From Clostridiaceae bacterium (GTDB taxonomy: Bacteria; Bacillota; Clostridia; Oscillospirales; Acutalibacteraceae), in the NCBI GenBank assembly GCA_904502175.1, contig CAJGDU010000066.1, positions 1 to 6,543 of the forward strand: a DNA stretch of 6,543 bases, in the 5' to 3' direction. Positions 1 to 5,680 of the stretch are shown piece after piece. Numbering within the stretch: position 1 is the stretch's first letter; every line of letters starts with the position of its first letter. The notes under the pieces were generated by a model that saw only the letters and a list, made by a program, of their open reading frames with translations, ran no database searches and had not been told where the DNA came from. A program made the position numbers and the translations under genes.

Positions 1-1059
1 CCCCTGACCAACGGCTGCATCTGCTGCACCCTCAGCGAAGACCTCGCGCAGCAGCTGTCCGACCTGGCCTGCACCAATAAATACGACTACATCGTCATCG
101 AGGCCTCCGGCATCTGCGAACCCATGCCCATCGCCCAGACCATCACCATGATGAGCGAGGCCACCAAGCGGCAGGGCATGCCCGAGATCGTCTCCCTCGA
201 CAACATCGTCGCCGTCGTCGACGCGGCCCGTCTGAAGGACGAGTTCGGCTGCGGCGAAGTCCTGCGGGAAGTCCCGGAAGATGAAGAGGACCTGGCGTCC
301 CTCATCATCCAGCAGATCGAGTTCTGCGACACCATCGTCCTCAACAAGACCGACCTCGTGTCCGAGGCCGAGCTGCAGCAGATCGAAGCGGTCCTGCGCG
401 CCCTGCAGACCCGGGCGAAGATCGTCCGCACCACCTACGGCGATGTCGACATGGACGAAGTGCTGGACACCGGCCGCTTCAACTATGAGGAAGTCGCCAT
501 GTCCGCCGGCTGGATCCAGGCCATCGAGAACGATGACGAGGACCACCACGACGAGCACCATGATGAGCATCATGACCATGACCACGAGCATGAGCATGAG
601 CACCATGACCACGACCACGAAGAGGAGCACGGCCACGGCCATCATCACCATCACCACCATCACGGTGAGGGCGAGCTCTACGAATACAACATCCAGACCT
701 TCATTTTTGAAGACCGCAGACCGTTCCAGATGGACAAACTCCAGATGGTCTTCATGGACTGGCCGGTCAACGTCATCCGGACCAAGGGCTACATCTGGTT
801 CTCCGACAACCCGAACGACGCCTTCATCCTGGAGCAGGCAGGCCGTCAGGTCACCATCCAGCCCGACGGCATCTGGCTGGCCGCCGCCACGGAGCGGGAC
901 CGCCAGGAGGCTTTTGCCGAGTACCCGGACCTCGCGAAGGACTGGGACGACGTGTACGGCGACCGCGTGTGCCGCCTCGTCATCATCGGCCAGAACCTGG
1001 ACGAAGAGACCATGAGAGCCGCGCTCTCCGACGCCATCGTCAAGGACTACGAGCTGTAA
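1..1059 (+). CDS. COG0523/CobW-family G3E GTPase, His-rich (putative zinc metallochaperone), 5' truncated
   Basis: The reading frame is open from base 1 to the TAA at 1057-1059, giving 352 visible residues; the N-terminus with the Walker A loop lies outside the window, so the ATG at 124 is internal and not a start. Visible residues 5-9 are GCICC, the CxCC metal-binding motif that defines COG0523 proteins. EASGICEP (34-41) matches the conserved segment after the Walker B strand, and NKTD (115-118) is the guanine-specificity motif. Residues 182-221 form a linker with 24 His in 40 residues, ending in eight consecutive His. A CobW C-terminal domain follows (about 225-345; RRPF, WPVNVIRTKGYIWF, QAGRQVTIQPDGIW, GDRVCRLVIIG). 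Family knowledge: these GTPases hydrolyse GTP to deliver metal, often zinc, to client proteins in the cytoplasm. The C-terminal sequence resembles YciC/ZagA-type zinc chaperones most. Zinc as the metal is inferred; cobalt or nickel is possible. No Zur box can be judged because the promoter is outside. The gene ends in its own terminator. Confidence 0.93.
   Translation, partial: PLTNGCICCTLSEDLAQQLSDLACTNKYDYIVIEASGICEPMPIAQTITMMSEATKRQGMPEIVSLDNIVAVVDAARLKDEFGCGEVLREVPEDEEDLASLIIQQIEFCDTIVLNKTDLVSEAELQQIEAVLRALQTRAKIVRTTYGDVDMDEVLDTGRFNYEEVAMSAGWIQAIENDDEDHHDEHHDEHHDHDHEHEHEHHDHDHEEEHGHGHHHHHHHHGEGELYEYNIQTFIFEDRRPFQMDKLQMVFMDWPVNVIRTKGYIWFSDNPNDAFILEQAGRQVTIQPDGIWLAAATERDRQEAFAEYPDLAKDWDDVYGDRVCRLVIIGQNLDEETMRAALSDAIVKDYEL
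544..663 (+). repeat. CAC/CAT-rich low-complexity tract encoding the His-rich linker
   Basis: Forty codons, 24 of them CAC or CAT, alternate with GAC/GAT, GAG/GAA and a few GGC codons, and finish with eight His codons in a row. At DNA level this is an imperfect 3-, 6- and 9-bp repeat (CAC/CAT, CATGAC, CATGAG units). At protein level it is an acidic, histidine-rich metal-binding linker between the GTPase and CobW_C domains. Mixed use of synonymous codons argues that it is maintained by selection on the protein rather than being a very recent slippage product. Confidence 0.85.
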
Positions 1060-1069
1060 ACGAAATCTG

Positions 1070-1100
1070 AAGGGACCCTCACGGCAGGGTCCTTTTTCTT
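1070..1100 (+). terminator. Rho-independent terminator of the COG0523 gene
   Basis: GGACCCT (1073-1079) pairs perfectly with AGGGTCC (1086-1092) around the six-base loop CACGGC. The stem can be extended by a G-U and two A-U pairs at its base. It is followed at once by TTTTTCTT (1093-1100). It lies 11 bases after the stop codon of the GTPase gene, so it separates that gene from the downstream glycosyltransferase unit. Confidence 0.93.
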
Positions 1101-1103
1101 TGC

Positions 1104-1132
1104 TTTACTAAAAAGGCGAAAACTCTTATAAT
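1104..1132 (+). promoter_or_regulatory. Sigma-A-type promoter of the glycosyltransferase operon
   Basis: A perfect -10 box TATAAT (1127-1132) is preceded, with the optimal 17-bp spacing, by TTTACT (1104-1109), which matches four of six bases of TTGACA. Transcription would start near 1139, giving a leader of about 58 bases. The region is sharply AT-rich against GC-rich flanking genes and lies just after the upstream terminator, as expected for a new transcription unit. The -10 box sits inside a 13-bp palindrome (1124-1136). Confidence 0.82.
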
Positions 1133-1136
1133 AAGA
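1124..1136. promoter_or_regulatory. Perfect palindrome over the -10 box, possible operator
   Basis: TCTTAT (1124-1129) and ATAAGA (1131-1136) are perfect inverted repeats about a single central A. They cover the whole TATAAT box, so a bound dimeric regulator would block RNA polymerase. TATAAT contributes part of the symmetry by itself (TTATAA is self-complementary), so chance is a real alternative. No known regulator consensus is recognised. Confidence 0.3.
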
Positions 1137-1154
1137 CAGTTAAAGTTTTAAGGT

Positions 1155-1169
1155 AACTCTTAGTGAGTT
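1155..1169. repeat. Inverted repeat AACTC-N5-GAGTT in the operon leader
   Basis: AACTC (1155-1159) and GAGTT (1165-1169) are inverted repeats around TTAGT in the untranslated leader. The 8-mer AACTCTTA at 1155-1162 is also present at 1121-1128, overlapping the -10 box. The element is short; it could be a weak RNA hairpin, a second half of an operator region, or chance. Confidence 0.25.
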
Positions 1170-1183
1170 TAGTTAGTGTAGAG

Positions 1184-1189
1184 AGGAGG
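1184..1189 (+). promoter_or_regulatory. Ribosome binding site for the GTG-started membrane glycosyltransferase
   Basis: A consensus AGGAGG lies seven bases upstream of GTG at 1197. No ATG with a comparable site lies nearby in this frame, so this site fixes the GTG as the start of the gene. Confidence 0.9.
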
Positions 1190-1196
1190 ACAAGCC

Positions 1197-2852
1197 GTGA
1201 AAGCGTTCGTTACGGGCTATAGAGGGCTCATCAGCGGGCTGTTCTTTGTCGTGGCGCTGGTCCTTCTTCTGCTGTCGGGGAGCTCCACGGTCTTCCTCAT
1301 CGGGGACTGGACCGAAAAAGTTTTCCTCACCCATGACAGCGCCCTGCGCAATGTGCTGTACCTGGCCGTCTTCACGCTGGCCCTCTTCGGGTTCCGGGAG
1401 TGGCAGGTCAAAGAGAAGAAGGTCTTTGACCGGGTCCAGGCGGCGCTCCTGTGCCTCGGCGCGCTGCTCGCGCTCTTCTGGACGGTCGGCAACCGGGTCA
1501 TCCCGGAACAGGACCAGCTCTTTGTCTTCGAGGCGGCACAGCGCTTCCTGGCCGGAGACTATTCCGACTTTGCCCGGGACGGCTACATGGCCATGTACCC
1601 GAACCAGGCCGGGCTGTTCGTTCTGGAACTGCCGCTGGTGGCGGTCTTCAAACAGCACTGCTTCTTTGCGCTCGAACTGCTGAACGCGGGCGCCTATGTC
1701 CTCATCCTGCTGGCCCTCGGGTGCCTTGCGGAACGGCTGGGCGCGTCGTACTCCCTGCGGCTCGCCGTGGAGGGCTGCGGCCTCCTCATGCTGCCGCTCC
1801 TGTTCTACACGTCCTTCCTGTACGGCAACCTCATCGGGCTCTGCCTGGGGCTGTGGGCCATGTACTTTGAACTGAAGTATGTGGAAAACCATAAAGTCAG
1901 GGACCTGGTCCTCGCCGTGCTGCTCATTGTGGCAGCGTCTGCCGTCAAGAACAACTACCTCATCTTCCTCGTGGCCATCGTGCTCCACGCGCTGGCGGAG
2001 GCCCTTCGGCAGAAGCAGGCGCGGAACGCTCTGCTGGCCGTGCTGGTCATCGCCGTCTACGCGCTCCAGTCCTGGGGCACCACCGCGGCACTGGAACACC
2101 GGACCGGGGGAGACCTCGGCAACGGCGTCTCCACGCTGGCATTCGTGGCCATGGGCCTGCAGGTGAACCCCGTCAAGTGCGACGGCTGGTACAACGAATT
2201 CAACAAAGAGTCTTACATCGAGAGCGGCTATGACGCCGCGAAACAGTCCGAACTGGCGAAGGCCAGCATTGCGGACTCGGCCGCCTACCTCAGGTCGCCG
2301 GCCAACGCCACCCGCTTCTTCCTGCGGAAGAACGCATCCCAGTGGGCCGACCCGCTCTTCCAGAGCCTCTGGACCTCCCAGGTCCGGCAGACCCGCAACG
2401 AGCGGCCCGGCTGGCTGACCCGGCTCCTGTCCCCGAAGGGCTCCACGGCGCTCGGGCAGGTGCTGGACGTCCTCCAGTTCTGGGCTTACGCGGGCGCCCT
2501 GCTGTACCTCATCTTCGGACGGAAGGACAAGAAGTTCTTCGAGTCCCTTCTGCTCCAGATCACGGTCCTCGGCGGTTTTGTCTTCCACTGTGTGTGGGAG
2601 GCAAAAGGACAGTACACGCTGTCCTACTTCGTGCTCCTCCTGCCGCTGGCGGTCTTCGGCTTTGAAGCCTTCTTCCGCTGGGTCGAGACGAAACTCACCG
2701 AAAAGGACTTCGGAAAAGAGGGAAGGGGAGACTACTTCAAAGTCGCGCTGCTCTGCGCGGTCCTTCTGCTCACCGTTCTTCTGCCGCTCACCAACGCGTT
2801 CGACTGCCTGTCGGAGGGCAGCGGCGCTTTCGCACGATATCTCATGTCATGA
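1197..2852 (+). CDS. Polytopic membrane glycosyltransferase, GT-C type (GT39/ArnT-like)
   Basis: 551-residue integral membrane protein starting at GTG with a strong AGGAGG. Hydrophobic segments run through it, about a dozen in all (for example residues 10-30, 52-66, 79-97, and several from 140 to 290 and 420 to 540). Arg/Lys between segments 2 and 3 (R67, K72, K74, K75, R79) place that loop in the cytoplasm, so the loop after segment 3 faces outward. That loop carries PEQDQ with D106, then AAQRFLAGDY and YPNQAGL (Y134-Q137). An acidic residue in an early outward loop followed by such motifs is the pattern of GT-C enzymes, which use polyprenyl-phosphate sugars as donors. A long non-membrane stretch (about 300-420) includes KNASQWADPLFQSLW. 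The next gene, whose ATG overlaps this stop (ATGA), encodes a GT2 polyprenyl-phosphate sugar synthase, which supports the donor type. Acceptor (teichoic acid, polysaccharide, lipid or protein) and sugar are unknown. Family is fairly sure; catalytic assignment of D106 is inference. Confidence 0.72.
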   Translation: MKAFVTGYRGLISGLFFVVALVLLLLSGSSTVFLIGDWTEKVFLTHDSALRNVLYLAVFTLALFGFREWQVKEKKVFDRVQAALLCLGALLALFWTVGNRVIPEQDQLFVFEAAQRFLAGDYSDFARDGYMAMYPNQAGLFVLELPLVAVFKQHCFFALELLNAGAYVLILLALGCLAERLGASYSLRLAVEGCGLLMLPLLFYTSFLYGNLIGLCLGLWAMYFELKYVENHKVRDLVLAVLLIVAASAVKNNYLIFLVAIVLHALAEALRQKQARNALLAVLVIAVYALQSWGTTAALEHRTGGDLGNGVSTLAFVAMGLQVNPVKCDGWYNEFNKESYIESGYDAAKQSELAKASIADSAAYLRSPANATRFFLRKNASQWADPLFQSLWTSQVRQTRNERPGWLTRLLSPKGSTALGQVLDVLQFWAYAGALLYLIFGRKDKKFFESLLLQITVLGGFVFHCVWEAKGQYTLSYFVLLLPLAVFGFEAFFRWVETKLTEKDFGKEGRGDYFKVALLCAVLLLTVLLPLTNAFDCLSEGSGAFARYLMS

Positions 2853-2853
2853 C

Positions 2854-2860
2854 AAAGAGG
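2854..2860 (+). promoter_or_regulatory. Ribosome binding site deciding the start of the GT2 gene
   Basis: AAAGAGG lies nine bases before ATG 2870. The alternative in-frame ATG at 2849 overlaps the upstream stop codon but has no purine-rich site before it. The 2870 start also gives a family-like N-terminus (MDKPVLYIVVPCYNEEE), so it is preferred, although translational coupling through ATGA could still use 2849. Confidence 0.65.
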
Positions 2861-2869
2861 CTGACTACT

Positions 2870-3832
2870 ATGGACAAACCGGTTTTATACATTGTCGTAC
2901 CCTGCTACAACGAAGAGGAAGTGCTTCCCGAGACCGCGAAGCGCCTTTCCGCCAAGCTTGCCGCTCTGACGGACGCGGGCAAGGTGTCCGCGGACAGCCG
3001 CATCCTGTTCGTGGATGACGGCTCCCGAGACAGGACCTGGGAACTCATCCGGGAGTACCACGAGGCCGATGAACGGTTCTCGGGCGTGAAGCTCTCCCGC
3101 AACCGTGGGCATCAGAACGCCCTCCTCGCGGGTCTCATGACAGCGAAGGACCCGGCCGACGCGGTCGTCTCCATGGACGCCGACCTGCAGGACGACATCA
3201 ATGCCGTCGACGGTATGGTGGACAAGTTCCTCGAAGGCTGCGACGTGGTCTACGGCGTTCGCTCCGCCAGAGATACGGACACCTTCTTCAAGCGCTTCAC
3301 GGCGGAAGGTTTCTACAAGCTCATGGAGCTCATGGGCGCGGAAGTGGTCTTCAACCACGCCGACTACCGCCTGCTCAGCAAGCGTGCCCTCGAAGCGCTC
3401 TCCGAGTACAAAGAGGTCAACCTCTTCCTGCGGGGCATCGTCCCCATGATCGGTTTCCAGTCTGACACCGTCGAATACGAACGGGGCGAGCGGTTCGCGG
3501 GAGAGAGCAAATATCCGCTCAAAAAGATGCTGGCCTTCGCACTGGACGGCGTCACCTCTCTGTCCGACCGGCCCATCCAGGGCATCCTCGGACTCGGCGC
3601 CCTCACGTTCGCGGGCGGCCTTGCCGCCATTCCGGCGGGGCTGAAGAAGTACCGCGGGTCGGAAGGGGAAGAGGATTTCTCCCTTCTGCTCTCGAACCTC
3701 TGGGCCGTCAGCGGCCTCGTCCTCACCTCGGTCGGCATCATCGGCGATTATGTCGGCAAGGTCTATCTCGAAACCAAGGCGCGTCCGCGCTATTTCATCG
3801 CGGAGACCCTGAACAGCGAAAAGAAAAAGTAA
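2870..3832 (+). CDS. GT2 polyprenyl-phosphate glycosyltransferase, CsbB/GtrB (DPM1-like bacterial) family
   Basis: 320 residues from ATG 2870 (327 if ATG 2849 is used), normal for the family. The N-terminal GT-A domain starts with IVVPCYNEEE, then FVDDGSRDRT (D49-D50), LSRNRGHQNALLAG, and the metal/nucleotide-sugar DxD motif in DADLQDD (D103, D105). Later come HADYRLLSKRALEAL and RFAGESKYPLKKM, characteristic of DPM1-like bacterial enzymes. Two hydrophobic segments follow (IQGILGLGALTFAGGLAAIPAGL and LLLSNLWAVSGLVLTSVGIIGDYVG), then the conserved cytoplasmic tail with KARPRYFI. Family role: transfer of a sugar from a nucleotide sugar to undecaprenyl phosphate at the inner face of the membrane. 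It shares an operon with the GT-C enzyme upstream, which would use its product outside. The sugar cannot be deduced (glucose, galactose, GlcNAc and others occur in the family). No GtrA/GtcA flippase gene is adjacent. Confidence 0.9.
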   Translation: MDKPVLYIVVPCYNEEEVLPETAKRLSAKLAALTDAGKVSADSRILFVDDGSRDRTWELIREYHEADERFSGVKLSRNRGHQNALLAGLMTAKDPADAVVSMDADLQDDINAVDGMVDKFLEGCDVVYGVRSARDTDTFFKRFTAEGFYKLMELMGAEVVFNHADYRLLSKRALEALSEYKEVNLFLRGIVPMIGFQSDTVEYERGERFAGESKYPLKKMLAFALDGVTSLSDRPIQGILGLGALTFAGGLAAIPAGLKKYRGSEGEEDFSLLLSNLWAVSGLVLTSVGIIGDYVGKVYLETKARPRYFIAETLNSEKKK

Positions 3833-3836
3833 TGTT

Positions 3837-3865
3837 GAGTCGGCTGTCCGAATGACGGCCGGCTT
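3837..3865 (+). terminator. GC-rich hairpin after the GT2 gene, possible weak terminator
   Basis: GTCGGCTGTC (3839-3848) pairs with GACGGCCGGC (3854-3863), with two G-U wobbles, around a five-base loop. It can be extended by A3838-T3864 and G3837-T3865. Only TTT (3864-3866) follows before GCC, so the U-tract is poor. It may terminate partially, protect the 3' end of the glycosyltransferase mRNA, or have no function. Its loop contains the ATG at 3852, which argues against that ATG as the start of the ABC gene. Confidence 0.5.
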
Positions 3866-3872
3866 TGCCATA

Positions 3873-3878
3873 GAAAGG
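3873..3878 (+). promoter_or_regulatory. Ribosome binding site for the first ABC subunit
   Basis: GAAAGG lies nine bases before ATG 3888. The upstream in-frame ATG at 3852 sits in a hairpin loop, lacks such a site, and would add an atypical 12-residue extension. This selects 3888. Confidence 0.6.
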
Positions 3879-3887
3879 TCTGAGACG

Positions 3888-5663
3888 ATGCAGGTCCGTC
3901 CCATCTTACGGGAAGTCAAAGAATACAAGCGCGACACGTTCCTCACGCCGCTCTTCGCCGGTCTCGAAGTCGTCATGGAGGTCCTCATTCCCTATGTGAC
4001 CGCCATGATCATCGACCGCGGCATTGACGCGGGCAATATGCAGAACGTTGTCAAATACGGCCTCGCCATGCTGGGCATGGCGGCGCTGGCACTGGTCTTC
4101 GGAGTCGGTGCCGGCTGGTTCGGCGCGTCCGCTTCCACGGGCTTCGCGCGCAACCTGCGCAAGGCCATGTATGAAAAGGTCCAGACCTTCTCCTTCTCGA
4201 ACATCGACAAATTCAGCACGGCGGGGCTCATCACCCGCATGACCACCGACGTCACGAACGTCCAGAACGCCTATCAGATGGTCCTGCGCATCGCGGTCCG
4301 CGCGCCTCTGAACCTCGTTTTCAGCGTCATCATGATCCTGTTCATCCGGAAAGAGATCGCGCTCGTGTTCTTCTCGGTCCTGGCCGTCGTCGGCGGCGCC
4401 GTCGCCATCGTCGGCATCAAGACCATGAAGCTCTTCCGGGAAGTGTTCCGGCGCTACGACGACCTGAACGCCAGCGCCCAGGAAAACATCTCCGCCATCC
4501 GCGTCGTCAAGGCCTTCGTCCGCGAAGACTATGAGGACGAGAAATACATGAAGGCCGCCACCAACGTCTACAACCTCTTCGTGAAAGCCGAAAAACGCAT
4601 GGTCCTCCTCATGCCCGGCATGATGCTCGCCATCTACATCGTCATGGTGGCCATCGCCTGGATGAGCGCCCACTTCATTGTGGCCGGCACCATGACCACC
4701 GGCAACCTCACGTCCCTCTTCAGCTATATCATGACGACCCTCATCTCGCTCATCATGCTGGCCGTCATCTTTGTCATGCTGACCATGAGCTCGGCCTCCG
4801 CCGACCGCATCTCCGAGGTCCTCACCGAGGAGCCGGACATCAAGAACCCGGAGAACCCCCTCATGGAGGTCCCGGACGGCAGCATCCGCTTCGAGAACGT
4901 CCATTTCACCTACATCAAGGACGGGGAGGGCGATGAAAACCTCCACGACATCGACCTTGAGATCAAGTCCGGCGAGACCGTCGGCATCATCGGCGGCACC
5001 GGTTGCGGCAAGTCCACGCTGGTCAGCCTCATCAGCCGACTCTACGACCCGGACGAGACCCCGGAGGGCGCGGAGAAACCCTACGGCGGCGTCTACGTCG
5101 GCGGGCACAACGTCAAGGAATATGACCTCGACACTCTGCGGGACAAGGTGGCCGTCGTGCTCCAGAAGAACGAGCTGTTCTCCGGCACCATCCTCGACAA
5201 CCTCCGCTGGGGCAAGGAGGACGCCACGCTCGAAGAGTGTGTCCGCGTCTGTGAGATCGCCTGTGCCGACGAATTCATTCAGGAGTTCCCGGACGGCTAT
5301 GAGACCCGCATCGAACAGGGCGGCACCAACGTCTCCGGCGGCCAGAAACAGCGCCTGTGCATTGCCCGCGCGCTGCTGAAAGAACCGCAGATCCTCATTC
5401 TGGACGACTCCACCAGTGCCGTCGACACGGCCACGGAGGCCCGCATCCGGAAGAGCTTCCGGGAAGACATCCCGGCCACCACAAAGATCATCATCTCCCA
5501 GCGCATCGCCTCGGTGCAGGAGGCCGACCGCATCATCGTCATGGACGACGGCGGCATCGACGGCTTCGACACGCACGAGAACCTGCTGGAGAACAACGCC
5601 ATATACCGCGAGATCTACGACACCCAGATGAACGGCTCCGGCGACTTCGACGCCCCGGGCTAA
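3888..5663 (+). CDS. Heterodimeric ABC exporter half-transporter, degenerate-site subunit (TM287/BmrC-like)
   Basis: 591 residues from ATG 3888, a full-length half-transporter. An N-terminal type IV exporter membrane domain (about 18-310) has six predicted segments, for example near 18-42, 54-76, 239-268 and 274-300. The nucleotide-binding domain (about 333-570) has Walker A GGTGCGKST (369-377, K375), Q-loop Q426, ABC signature VSGGQ (482-486), and Walker B ILILDDS (D506). Two key residues deviate: Asp507 replaces the catalytic Glu, and Gln538 (IISQRI) replaces the switch His. This pair of changes is typical of the degenerate subunit in heterodimeric exporters such as TM287, which hold ATP without efficient hydrolysis at one site. 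K375 to Q426 is 51 residues, longer than usual by roughly nine, because of DETPEGAEKPYGG. The partner gene follows 17 bases later. Substrate is unknown; drugs, lipids or peptides are all possible. It may be cotranscribed with the glycosyltransferases if the preceding hairpin is leaky; no separate promoter is evident. Confidence 0.92.
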   Translation: MQVRPILREVKEYKRDTFLTPLFAGLEVVMEVLIPYVTAMIIDRGIDAGNMQNVVKYGLAMLGMAALALVFGVGAGWFGASASTGFARNLRKAMYEKVQTFSFSNIDKFSTAGLITRMTTDVTNVQNAYQMVLRIAVRAPLNLVFSVIMILFIRKEIALVFFSVLAVVGGAVAIVGIKTMKLFREVFRRYDDLNASAQENISAIRVVKAFVREDYEDEKYMKAATNVYNLFVKAEKRMVLLMPGMMLAIYIVMVAIAWMSAHFIVAGTMTTGNLTSLFSYIMTTLISLIMLAVIFVMLTMSSASADRISEVLTEEPDIKNPENPLMEVPDGSIRFENVHFTYIKDGEGDENLHDIDLEIKSGETVGIIGGTGCGKSTLVSLISRLYDPDETPEGAEKPYGGVYVGGHNVKEYDLDTLRDKVAVVLQKNELFSGTILDNLRWGKEDATLEECVRVCEIACADEFIQEFPDGYETRIEQGGTNVSGGQKQRLCIARALLKEPQILILDDSTSAVDTATEARIRKSFREDIPATTKIIISQRIASVQEADRIIVMDDGGIDGFDTHENLLENNAIYREIYDTQMNGSGDFDAPG

Positions 5664-5665
5664 GG

Positions 5666-5673
5666 AAAGGAGG
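5666..5673 (+). promoter_or_regulatory. Ribosome binding site for the second ABC subunit
   Basis: AAAGGAGG lies seven bases before ATG 5681, directly after the stop of the first subunit. It is the strongest Shine-Dalgarno sequence in the window, and the 17-base gap points to cotranscription of the two subunits. Confidence 0.88.
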
Positions 5674-5680
5674 CAATTTC

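Noticed and set aside
124..126. ATG 124 as the start of the GTPase
   Set aside because: The same frame is open to base 1 and encodes the GCICC and EASGICEP motifs upstream, so the gene begins before the window.
544..663. CRISPR-like or tandem-repeat array
   Set aside because: The repeats are codon-sized, imperfect, without spacers, and translate to a functional His-rich linker in frame.
281..1015. Second long + frame inside the GTPase gene
   Set aside because: The product is almost only Ser, Thr, Arg and Pro, an out-of-frame reading of GC-rich codons; the GTPase frame has all the family motifs.
1137..1196. Riboswitch or structured leader before the GT-C gene
   Set aside because: The leader is under 60 bases, AT-rich, with only a 5-bp inverted repeat and no terminator or known aptamer pattern.
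1173..2588. 471-codon open frame on the - strand opposite the GT-C gene
   Set aside because: It has no recognisable domain, and its Glu/Gln/Val/Arg-rich composition is the expected mirror of GC-biased codons. The + strand frame has a promoter, ribosome site and membrane-protein pattern.
2885..3988. 367-codon open frame on the - strand spanning the GT2 gene and the ABC start
   Set aside because: It crosses two real genes and a hairpin, has no domain, and shows the same mirror-codon composition.
3906..5576. 556-codon open frame on the - strand opposite the ABC gene
   Set aside because: Its product is a monotonous Asp/Val/Gly/His-rich sequence created by reading GTC, ATC and GAC codons backwards. 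The + strand carries every ABC motif.
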